In this document: positions 16,064 to 22,328 of the stretch, piece after piece | Layout of the letters: each line of letters starts with the position of its first letter | How positions within the stretch are numbered: position 1 is the stretch's first letter | Notes under the pieces: model-generated | What the model was told of the DNA's origin: nothing | The model's input: the letters and a program-made list of their open reading frames with translations, nothing else | The model's database searches: none | Position numbers and translations under genes: made by a program | Assembly: GCF_004137255.1 (NCBI RefSeq) | Contig: NZ_SDWT01000001.1 | Span: 496,001-560,000, forward strand | Origin: Nocardioides oleivorans | Lineage (GTDB): Bacteria; Actinomycetota; Actinomycetes; Propionibacteriales; Nocardioidaceae | DNA length: 64,000 nt | Reading direction: 5' to 3'

Positions 16064-16569
16064 CCACCACGCAGACCCCCGAGAAGACGACCCGCTACCC
16101 GGAGGCGGCCATCCTCCCCGACGAGCACGTGCCGGCCGTTCACATCTGGCGCGACTTCGAGGCCACGCCCGCGCAGCTGATGCGGGCGCACACCGACGCC
16201 GACCTCTTCGCCCAGTGGATCGGGCCGAGCTCGCTCACCACCCGCATCGAGGAGTGGGCGTGCCGCACCAACGGCGCCTACCGCTACGTCTCCACCCGCG
16301 GGGAGGAGGAGTACGCCTTCCGCGGCACGTTCCCGTTCGTGGGCGACGACAAGATCGTGCAGACCTTCACGTGGGAGGGCATGCCGGAGGCGGTCGCGCT
16401 GGAGACGCTGACGTTCGAGGACCTCGGCGACGGTCGCACCCGCCTCCACGCGTTCTCCCTCTGCGACTCCTTCGAGGGCCGCGACCAGATGCTCGCCAGC
16501 GGCATGGAGACCGGCGTCCACGAGGGCTACGCCAAGCTCGACGACATGCTGGCGAAGGGCACCTTCTGA
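16060..16569 (+). CDS. SRPBCC / AHSA1-domain protein
   Basis: A 169-residue protein of the START-like SRPBCC fold, AHSA1 branch. Typical segments are VHIWRDFEATPAQLMRA, LFAQWIGPSS and a C-terminal helix GMETGVHEGYAKLDDMLA. The fold forms a hydrophobic pocket for small ligands. Linkage to an ArsR regulator is very common for this family, although the biochemical role is usually unknown. Start and stop overlap both neighbours, so the three genes form one translationally coupled unit. Confidence 0.88.
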   Translation: MTTTQTPEKTTRYPEAAILPDEHVPAVHIWRDFEATPAQLMRAHTDADLFAQWIGPSSLTTRIEEWACRTNGAYRYVSTRGEEEYAFRGTFPFVGDDKIVQTFTWEGMPEAVALETLTFEDLGDGRTRLHAFSLCDSFEGRDQMLASGMETGVHEGYAKLDDMLAKGTF

Positions 16570-17135
16570 TGTCACTCCCCGACGCCCCGGCCGCCCGCCA
16601 CGAGGTGGTGGCCGGGGAGTTCTCCCGCCTTGTCGGGGCTGCCACCGACTGGGCCGCACCAGCACCCGTGGACGGCTGGACGGCGCGCGACGTGGTCGAG
16701 CACCTGGTCACCTGGCTGCCCGGCTTCCTGGCCTCCGGCGGTGTGGAGCTGCCCGCCGGACCGGCCGCGGCCGACGACCCGGTCGGCGCCTGGCACCACC
16801 ACGCCGACGGCGTGCAGGCCCTGCTCGTCGACCGCGGCGACGACGAGTTCACGCACCCCTTCCTCGGCACCATGACGCTCGCGCAGGCCGTCGACCGCTT
16901 CTACGTCTCCGACGTCTTCATGCACTCGTGGGACCTCGCGGCGGCGACGGGCCAGGTCGCCCGCCTCGACGAGGAGTTCGCCACCGAGCTGCTCGGCGGG
17001 ATGACTGCGATGGAGGACGTGCTCCGCAGCTCGGGCCAGTACGGTCCCGCGTTCCCCGTGGCCGACGACGAGCCCGTGGTCGCGCAGCTGATGGGCTTCG
17101 TGGGCCGCGACCCCGCCTGGGAGCCGGCACCCTGA
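16569..17135 (+). CDS. TIGR03086/MDMPI-like metal-binding protein (DinB fold)
   Basis: A 188-residue protein resembling mycothiol-dependent maleylpyruvate isomerase N-terminal (DinB-like) domains. WTARDVVEHLVTWLPGF supplies one conserved His, and FMHSWDLAAATGQ supplies the later His region of the metal site. The ATG overlaps the preceding TGA (TGATG). Members of this fold act in mycothiol- or bacillithiol-dependent chemistry, but the specific reaction here is unknown. It may detoxify the compound sensed by the upstream ArsR regulator (inference). Confidence 0.8.
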   Translation: MSLPDAPAARHEVVAGEFSRLVGAATDWAAPAPVDGWTARDVVEHLVTWLPGFLASGGVELPAGPAAADDPVGAWHHHADGVQALLVDRGDDEFTHPFLGTMTLAQAVDRFYVSDVFMHSWDLAAATGQVARLDEEFATELLGGMTAMEDVLRSSGQYGPAFPVADDEPVVAQLMGFVGRDPAWEPAP

Positions 17136-17145
17136 CGCCCTCCCC

Positions 17146-17151
17146 TAGGGT
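17146..17151 (+). promoter_or_regulatory. -10 box of a probable leaderless transcript
   Basis: TAGGGT is followed by seven bases and the ATG of the ketopantoate-reductase-like gene, with no Shine-Dalgarno sequence. This suggests the gene has its own leaderless transcript separate from the arsR operon. Confidence 0.5.
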
Positions 17152-17158
17152 CGACGAC

Positions 17159-18112
17159 ATGAGGTACGTCGTCATCGGGGCCGGCGCGGTCGGCGGAGTC
17201 ATCGGCGCCCGGCTGGCCCTCGCGGGCGTGGACGTCACGCTCGTGGCCCGCGGCCCGCACCTCGACGCCATCCGCTCCCGCGGCCTGGTCGTCGAGTCCG
17301 CCGCCGGCCGCGAGGTGGCCGAGGTGGTCGCCGTCGGTTCCCCCGCCGAGGTCGACTGGGCGCAGGACCACGTCGTGCTCCTGTGCGTGAAGGGGCAGCA
17401 GACCGTCGCCGCGCTCGAGGACCTCGTCGCCAGCGCCCCGCCGGAGACCCCGGTGGTCTCGGTGCAGAACGGGGTCGCCAACGAGCGCGAGCTGCTCCGC
17501 CGCTTCGAGCGCACCTACGGCATCACGGTCATGCAGCCGTGTGCCCACCTCGAGCCCGGCGTCGTGGTCCAGCAGTGCCACCCGATCCCCGGGCTGCTCG
17601 ACATCGGCCGCTACCCCGCCGGCGTGGACGACGTCTGCACGGCGGTGTCCCAGGACCTCCAGCGAGCGGGCTTCGAGTCCGTCCCGCGGCCCGACATCAT
17701 GGCGTGGAAGCACCGCAAGCTCGTGCTCAACCTGGCCAACGCCGTGCAGGCCTGCTTCGCGCCCTCCCCCGCCGCCGACGAGCTCCAGGTCCGCGTCCGG
17801 GCCGAGGGAGAGGCCGTCCTCGCCGCCGCCGGGATCCCGGTCGTGACCGAGGAGCAGGACGCCGTACGACGAGGGGACAAGCTGCAGGGACGCCAGCGCC
17901 CCGACGCCTTCGGGTCGACCTGGCAGAGCCTGACCCGCGGCACCGGGGACGTCGAGACCGACCTCCTCAACGGCGAGGTCGTCCTCCTCGGCCGCCTCCA
18001 CGGCGTACCCGTCCCGGCCAACGCCGCCCTCCAGCGCGTCTCGACCGCGGCTGCCCGCGACGGGGTGCCGCCCCGGTCCCTCGACGCCTCCGAGCTGCTC
18101 GCCGCGCTGTAA
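17159..18112 (+). CDS. ketopantoate reductase (ApbA/PanE) family oxidoreductase
   Basis: A 317-residue NADP-dependent enzyme. The N-terminal Rossmann motif is VVIGAGAVGGVIGARLA, followed by LLCVKGQQT and SVQNGVANE, typical of PanE. The C-terminal helical domain carries KHRKLVLNLANAVQA, in which the Lys matches the catalytic position, and a downstream GSTWQSL segment. It may make pantoate for CoA synthesis or, like many paralogues, reduce another 2-oxo acid. No other pantothenate gene is adjacent. The stop codon lies inside the left arm of a 20-bp inverted repeat. Confidence 0.85.
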   Translation: MRYVVIGAGAVGGVIGARLALAGVDVTLVARGPHLDAIRSRGLVVESAAGREVAEVVAVGSPAEVDWAQDHVVLLCVKGQQTVAALEDLVASAPPETPVVSVQNGVANERELLRRFERTYGITVMQPCAHLEPGVVVQQCHPIPGLLDIGRYPAGVDDVCTAVSQDLQRAGFESVPRPDIMAWKHRKLVLNLANAVQACFAPSPAADELQVRVRAEGEAVLAAAGIPVVTEEQDAVRRGDKLQGRQRPDAFGSTWQSLTRGTGDVETDLLNGEVVLLGRLHGVPVPANAALQRVSTAAARDGVPPRSLDASELLAAL

Positions 18113-18186
18113 CGCCGGGTTCGTGCTTGTACCCACCCCCTTGCAACAGGGGTGGTACAGCTCATGACCCGGCGTTACAGCGCGGC
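18101..18186. repeat. 86-bp palindrome: 20-bp perfect arms plus inner hairpin
   Basis: The arms at 18101-18120 and 18167-18186 are exact reverse complements over 20 bases. Inside the 46-base spacer a second inverted repeat (18128-18139 with 18149-18159) pairs over 11 bp with one bulged C. The left arm includes the stop codon of the ketopantoate-reductase-like gene. There is no T-tract on either strand. It could act as a terminator, a transcript 3'-end stabiliser, a protein-binding site or a copy of a palindromic interspersed repeat. Confidence 0.85.
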
Positions 18187-18212
18187 TGCCGGCCGGCGGG
18201 GGGTATGACGAA

Positions 18213-18241
18213 GGCCCGCCACCCCGGTGGGGTGACGGGCC
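18213..18241 (-). terminator. rplQ operon terminator hairpin
   Basis: A 13-bp stem with one mismatch and a 3-base loop (arms 18213-18225 and 18229-18241) lies 22 bases past the rplQ stop. On the minus strand the stem is followed by TTCGTCAT. It is the expected end of the infA-rplQ transcript. Confidence 0.75.
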
Positions 18242-18262
18242 TCGCGGTGCGAACGGTGTGGC

Positions 18263-18871
18263 TCAGGCCTTGGACTCGTCCTCGGGGGCCTCGTCCGACT
18301 CGGCAGCCTCAGCGGCGGCCTCGTGCTCCTCGGCAGCGGCCTCGTGCTCCTCAGCGGCGGCCTCGTGCTCCTCGGCAGCGGCCTCGTGCTCGGCGGCGGC
18401 GGCCTCGTGCTCCTCGGCCGCGGTGGCCTCGGTCTCCTCCACCTCGGACTCGGCAGCCGGCGCAGGAGCGGCGGCAGCCTCGGTCTTCTTGGTCGAGGGG
18501 GCCTTCGGGCTGTAGGCCTCGGTCACCAGCTCGATGACGGCCATGGGGGCGTTGTCGCCCTTGCGGGGGCCGATCTTCGTGATGCGGGTGTAGCCACCGG
18601 GGCGCTCGGAGAAGGTCGGGGCGATCTCGGTGAACAGGGTGTGCACGACCGACTTGTCGCGGATGGTCTTGAGGACCTCGCGGCGGTTGTGCAGGTCGCC
18701 CCGCTTGGCCTTGGTGATCAGCTTCTCCGCGACCGGGCGCAGCAGGCGCGCGCGCGTCTCGGTGGTGGTGATCCGGCCGTGCTCGAACAGGGCCGTGGCC
18801 AGGTTCGAGAGCATCAGGCGCTGGTGGGCCGGGCTGCCGCCGAGGCGGGGACCCTTCTTGGGCTTGGGCAT
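18263..18871 (-). CDS. rplQ: 50S ribosomal protein L17 with acidic repeat tail
   Basis: The first roughly 120 residues are standard L17 ([53 protein letters not shown]). It sits near the peptide exit tunnel in the large subunit. Beyond that comes an 80-residue Ala/Glu-rich tail with five copies of the heptad EHEAAA(E/A) at residues 154-188, giving 202 residues against about 120-130 in most bacteria. Long acidic tails on L17 occur in actinobacteria; their function is not known. It is last in the alpha-operon block, downstream of rpoA. Confidence 0.96.
   Translation of the reverse strand: MPKPKKGPRLGGSPAHQRLMLSNLATALFEHGRITTTETRARLLRPVAEKLITKAKRGDLHNRREVLKTIRDKSVVHTLFTEIAPTFSERPGGYTRITKIGPRKGDNAPMAVIELVTEAYSPKAPSTKKTEAAAAPAPAAESEVEETEATAAEEHEAAAAEHEAAAEEHEAAAEEHEAAAEEHEAAAEAAESDEAPEDESKA
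18308..18412 (-). repeat. five tandem 21-bp repeats in the L17 tail
   Basis: Five near-identical 21-bp units encode EHEAAAE-type heptads at the end of rplQ. Such in-frame minisatellites can change copy number by slippage without disrupting the frame. Confidence 0.85.
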
Positions 18872-18916
18872 GTCGTGGCTTCCTTCTCTCGGGCCGTGTC
18901 AGGTACCCGGGTAGAC

Positions 18917-18983
18917 GACCGGCAGGGCTGCCGGTCGGTTTTGAGTGGTACGACCCCGGCCACCGCGGAGGGTGGCCGGGGTC
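18917..18983. promoter_or_regulatory. two hairpins in the rpoA-rplQ spacer
   Basis: The 118-bp spacer holds an 8-bp stem with a 4-base loop at 18917-18936, followed on the plus strand by GGTTTT, and a 13-bp perfect stem at 18952-18983 directly after the rpoA stop. The second has no T-tract on the minus strand and may be an intercistronic processing or attenuation element. The first could terminate antisense transcription. Confidence 0.55.
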
Positions 18984-18989
18984 GGGAGA

Positions 18990-20006
18990 TCAGAGCTGCT
19001 CGTCCTCGATGAACGCGTCGTCGTCGTCGTCGCCGTAGGCGGCGAGGGCGGCGTGCGGGTCGAAGCCGGGCGCGCTGTCCTTGAGCGAGAGGCCCATCTC
19101 GACGAGCTTGGCCTTCACCTCGTCGATGGACTTGGCGCCGAAGTTGCGGATGTCGAGCAGGTCCTGCTCCGAGCGGGAGATGAGCTCACCCACGGTGTGG
19201 ATGCCCTCGCGCTTGAGGCAGTTGTAGGAGCGGACCGTCAGCTGCAGGTCCTCGACCGGGAGGGCGAGGTCGGCGGCGAGCTGCTCGTCGACGGGCGACG
19301 GGCCGATGTCGATGCCCTCGGCCTCGACGTTGAGCTCACGGGCCAGGCCGAAGAGCTCGACGAGCGTCTTGCCGGCCGAGGCGATCGCGTCACGGGGACG
19401 GATCGACGGCTTGGTCTCGACGTCGATGACGAGCTTGTCGAAGTCGGTGCGCTGCTCGACACGGGTGGCCTCGACCTTGTAGGTCACCTTCAGCACGGGG
19501 CTGTAGATCGAGTCGACCGGCATGCGGCCGATCTCGTTGTCGGCACCCTTGTTCTGGACCGACGAGACGTAGCCGCGGCCACGCTCGACGACGAGCTCCA
19601 TCTCCAGCTTGCCCTTGTCGGACAGCGTGGCGATCTTGAGCTCGGGGTTGTGCACCTCGACGCCGGCGGGCGGCGTGATGTCGGCGGCGGTGACGTCACC
19701 GGCACCGGACTTGCGGAGGTACATCACCACGGGCTCGTCGTGCTCGGAGGAGACGACGATGCCCTTGAGGTTGAGGATGATCTCGGTCATGTCCTCGGTG
19801 ACGCCCTCGATGGTCGAGAACTCGTGGAGGACGGAGTCGACCTTGATGCTGGTGACGGACGCACCCGGGATCGAGCTGAGGAGCGTACGGCGCAGCGAGT
19901 TGCCGAGCGTGTAGCCGAAGCCCGGCTCCAGGGGCTCGATGACGAACCGCGAGCGGAACTCGTCGACGGTCTCTTCCGTGAGGGTGGGGCGCTGAGCGAT
20001 GAGCAC
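18990..20006 (-). CDS. rpoA: DNA-directed RNA polymerase subunit alpha
   Basis: A 338-residue alpha subunit. The N-terminal dimerisation domain ([29 protein letters not shown]) covers about 1-225. The C-terminal DNA- and activator-binding domain ([35 protein letters not shown]) covers about 245-315. An acidic tail ([14 protein letters not shown]) follows. GTG 20006 is chosen because GGAAAGGA lies about 9 bases upstream and relatives begin at [11 protein letters not shown]; the ATG eight codons earlier would put that ribosome-binding site inside the gene. Confidence 0.97.
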   Translation of the reverse strand: MLIAQRPTLTEETVDEFRSRFVIEPLEPGFGYTLGNSLRRTLLSSIPGASVTSIKVDSVLHEFSTIEGVTEDMTEIILNLKGIVVSSEHDEPVVMYLRKSGAGDVTAADITPPAGVEVHNPELKIATLSDKGKLEMELVVERGRGYVSSVQNKGADNEIGRMPVDSIYSPVLKVTYKVEATRVEQRTDFDKLVIDVETKPSIRPRDAIASAGKTLVELFGLARELNVEAEGIDIGPSPVDEQLAADLALPVEDLQLTVRSYNCLKREGIHTVGELISRSEQDLLDIRNFGAKSIDEVKAKLVEMGLSLKDSAPGFDPHAALAAYGDDDDDAFIEDEQL

Positions 20007-20082
20007 GGAGCTGTTCCTTTCCGGATCCACCCGCTATTTGACGGATCCGAACATGATGAGGAGTGGTGTGGAAGAGGGGCGC

Positions 20083-20113
20083 CGGTGGCCTCCCTCGCGC
20101 GAGGAAGGCCACC
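20083..20113. promoter_or_regulatory. hairpin in the rpsD-rpoA spacer
   Basis: GGTGGCCT and AGGCCACC with an inner CCTCG/CGAGG and one mismatch form a roughly 13-bp stem shortly after the rpsD stop on the minus strand. No T-tract follows. An intercistronic processing or attenuation role is inferred. Confidence 0.45.
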
Positions 20114-20122
20114 GACAAGGGG

Positions 20123-20731
20123 TCACTTCTTGGAGTAGTACTCCACGATGAGCTGCTCCTGGACCGGGACGTCGATCTGCGCCCGGATCGGGACCTGGTG
20201 CACGAGGACGCGCATCCGGGTGGGGATGACCTCGAGCCAGGCGGGCGTCACGCGCTCGCCGTGCGTCTCGCGGGCCACGATCATCGGCGTCATCTCGAGC
20301 GACTTCTCGCGCACGTCGATGATGTCGTGGTCGGTGACCTGGAAGGACGGGATGTCGACCTTCTTGCCGTTGACCAGGAAGTGGCCGTGCACGACGAGCT
20401 GGCGGGCCTGGCGACGCGTCCGGGCGAAGCCGGCGCGGTAGACCACGTTGTCGAGGCGGCACTCGAGCAGCTGCAGGAGGTTGTCGCCGGTCTTGCCCTG
20501 GCGACGGCTGGCCTCCTTGTAGTAGCGGACGAACTGCTTCTCCATCACGCCGTAGGTGAAGCGAGCCTTCTGCTTCTCACGGAGCTGCAGGAGGTACTCG
20601 GACTCCTTGATGCGGCCGCGGCCGTGCTGGCCGGGAGCGTAGGGACGCTTCTCGAAGGCAGCGTCGCCACCGACGAGGTCGACACCGAGACGGCGCGACT
20701 TGCGGGTCATGGGACCGGTGTAGCGGGCCAT
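20123..20731 (-). CDS. rpsD: 30S ribosomal protein S4
   Basis: A 202-residue S4 (MARYTGPMTRKSRRLGVDL, then YAPGQHGRGRIKESEYLLQLREKQ) with an S4 RNA-binding domain at about 92-155. It is a primary 16S rRNA binder and an autoregulator in other bacteria. The N-terminal region has no cysteines, so this is the zinc-independent (C-) form. It lies between rpsK and rpoA in the usual order. Confidence 0.97.
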   Translation of the reverse strand: MARYTGPMTRKSRRLGVDLVGGDAAFEKRPYAPGQHGRGRIKESEYLLQLREKQKARFTYGVMEKQFVRYYKEASRRQGKTGDNLLQLLECRLDNVVYRAGFARTRRQARQLVVHGHFLVNGKKVDIPSFQVTDHDIIDVREKSLEMTPMIVARETHGERVTPAWLEVIPTRMRVLVHQVPIRAQIDVPVQEQLIVEYYSKK

Positions 20732-20759
20732 GTTTCAGTCTCTCTTTCTCAGTCTCGGG

Positions 20760-21155
20760 TCAGACGCGACGGCGCTTGGGCGGCCGGCATCCGTTGTGGG
20801 GGGTGGGCGTGACGTCCTGGATGGTGCCGACCTCGAGGCCGATGGCACCCAGCGAACGGATGGCGGTCTCACGACCCGAGCCCGGACCCTTGACGAAGAC
20901 GTCGATCTTCTTCATGCCGTGGTCCATGGCGCGACGGCCAGCGGCCTCCGCAGCCATCTGCGCGGCGAACGGGGTGGACTTGCGCGAGCCCTTGAAGCCG
21001 ACGGTGCCGGCAGAGGCCCACGAGATCACCGCACCGGTCGGGTCGGTGATCGTGACGATGGTGTTGTTGAACGTGCTCTTGATGTGGGCTTCGCCCTGAG
21101 CGATGTTCTTCTTCTCCTTGCGGCGGACCTTGGTCGCGCGGCTCTTGGGAGGCAT
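20760..21155 (-). CDS. rpsK: 30S ribosomal protein S11
   Basis: A 131-residue S11 located at the platform of the small subunit. It contains [44 protein letters not shown] and the conserved C terminus [15 protein letters not shown]. The length is normal. It starts 77 bases downstream of rpsM. Confidence 0.97.
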   Translation of the reverse strand: MPPKSRATKVRRKEKKNIAQGEAHIKSTFNNTIVTITDPTGAVISWASAGTVGFKGSRKSTPFAAQMAAEAAGRRAMDHGMKKIDVFVKGPGSGRETAIRSLGAIGLEVGTIQDVTPTPHNGCRPPKRRRV

Positions 21156-21232
21156 TCAGTTACTCCTGAGGTTCTGGTCTGGAAGCTTCGATGACGAGGC
21201 AGGGATCGAGGTGATCGGGCGCAGGGCGCCGA

Positions 21233-21607
21233 TCACTTCGCCTTCTTCTTGCCGGCGACGGTGCGCTTCGGACCCTTGCGGGTGCGAGCGTTGGTCTTGG
21301 TGCGCTGGCCGCGGACCGGAAGGCCCATGCGGTGGCGGCGACCCTGGTAGCTGCCGATCTCGATCTTGCGGCGGATGTCCGCCTGGACCTCACGTCGGAG
21401 GTCACCCTCGATCTTGAAGTTGGCTTCGATCTCGTCGCGAAGCTTGACCAGCTCCTCGTCACCGAGGGTGTGGACGCGAGCGTTCGGGTCCACACCGGTG
21501 GCAGCGAGCAGCTGCTGGGAGCGGGTACGGCCGATGCCGTAGATGTAGGTGAGAGCGATCTCGATGCGCTTGTCGCGCGGGAGGTCGACACCAACGAGGC
21601 GTGCCAT
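21233..21607 (-). CDS. rpsM: 30S ribosomal protein S13
   Basis: A 124-residue S13 at the head of the small subunit. It begins [21 protein letters not shown] and ends in the basic tail [23 protein letters not shown] that reaches the P-site tRNA. The reading frame extends 27 codons upstream, but MARLVGVDL is the invariant family start. Confidence 0.97.
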   Translation of the reverse strand: MARLVGVDLPRDKRIEIALTYIYGIGRTRSQQLLAATGVDPNARVHTLGDEELVKLRDEIEANFKIEGDLRREVQADIRRKIEIGSYQGRRHRMGLPVRGQRTKTNARTRKGPKRTVAGKKKAK

Positions 21608-21678
21608 GTGGCGGTTTCCTTGTCTGTTCATCGCTTTGGTTTTCTGGTCGTGTCGCGTCTCATCCCGCCTCGGGTGAG

Positions 21679-21698
21679 CTCCGGCCAAAGCGCCGGAG
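21679..21698. promoter_or_regulatory. hairpin in the rpmJ-rpsM spacer
   Basis: CTCCGGC and GCCGGAG flank a 6-base loop in the 154-bp spacer between rpmJ and rpsM. There is no T-tract. It may be an attenuator or processing site, with a new promoter possible downstream. Confidence 0.35.
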
Positions 21699-21761
21699 GT
21701 GGATTCGGTCAGGCGGTGCCTGGCCTAGCGATCACGTTGTGGTGGTGCAGTGGAGCTCTGC

Positions 21762-21875
21762 TCAGCCCTGCCGCTGCTTGTGGCGCGGGTTCTCGCAGAT
21801 GACCATGACCCGGCCGTGACGGCGGATGACCTTGCACTTGTCACAGATGGGCTTGACGCTGGGGTTGACCTTCAT
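21762..21875 (-). CDS. rpmJ: 50S ribosomal protein L36
   Basis: A 37-residue L36 starting [20 protein letters not shown]. The zinc ligands Cys11, Cys14, Cys27 and His32 are all present, so this is the zinc-binding (C+) type. It lies between infA and rpsM as in most bacteria. Only the minus-strand frame 21875-21762 gives this protein; other frames here are shadows. Confidence 0.97.
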   Translation of the reverse strand: MKVNPSVKPICDKCKVIRRHGRVMVICENPRHKQRQG

Positions 21876-21906
21876 GTCAACGAATCCTTGCTGCTCGGCT
21901 GGCTGG

Positions 21907-22128
21907 TTACTTGTAGCGGTAGACGATGCGACCTCGCGTGAGGTCGTACGGCGAGAGCTCCACCACGACCCGGTCCTCGGGGAGGATCCGGATGTAGTGC
22001 TGTCGCATCTTGCCGCTGATGTGCGCGAGCACCTTGTGCCCGTTGGCCAGCTCCACGCGGAACATGGCGTTGGGAAGGGCCTCCACGACGGTGCCCTCGA
22101 TCTCGATCACGCCTTCTTTCTTCGGCAT
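21907..22128 (-). CDS. infA: translation initiation factor IF-1
   Basis: A 73-residue OB-fold protein starting [20 protein letters not shown] and ending [12 protein letters not shown]. It binds the ribosomal A site during initiation. The ATG at 22128 is preceded by GGAGG two bases away, slightly tight; a GTG three codons earlier is in frame, but the family starts at MPKKEG. It is the first gene of the infA-rplQ block. Confidence 0.97.
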   Translation of the reverse strand: MPKKEGVIEIEGTVVEALPNAMFRVELANGHKVLAHISGKMRQHYIRILPEDRVVVELSPYDLTRGRIVYRYK

Positions 22129-22137
22129 GTCCTCCAC

Positions 22138-22328
22138 AATCTGTTGTCTCGTTGTCTACCGTGGCCCGGGAACCGCCCGGCACCGCGAAGGTGGCCGGTG
22201 GACCTCGTGAGGCGGCCCGTGGAACCTCATTCCCGGGCACGCGCGCAACCGTCGAGGACGATCACACGAGATTCCGGGCAGCCGCGAGGCGCCACGAAAC
22301 ACAGCCCACGTTGGGCCGACGCACCAGT
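22138..22328 (-). promoter_or_regulatory. infA leader/promoter region with weak upstream terminator
   Basis: This 191-bp spacer must hold the infA operon promoter, but I cannot pick a convincing -35/-10 pair. At 22304-22316 GCCCA/TGGGC forms a 5-bp hairpin followed on the minus strand by TGTGTTTCG, a weak terminator candidate for the transglutaminase-like operon ending at 22329. Confidence 0.4.

Noticed and set aside
18308..18412. Direct repeats as a possible CRISPR array
   Set aside because: The 21-bp units are contiguous, in frame and encode heptads of L17; there are no spacers or cas genes.
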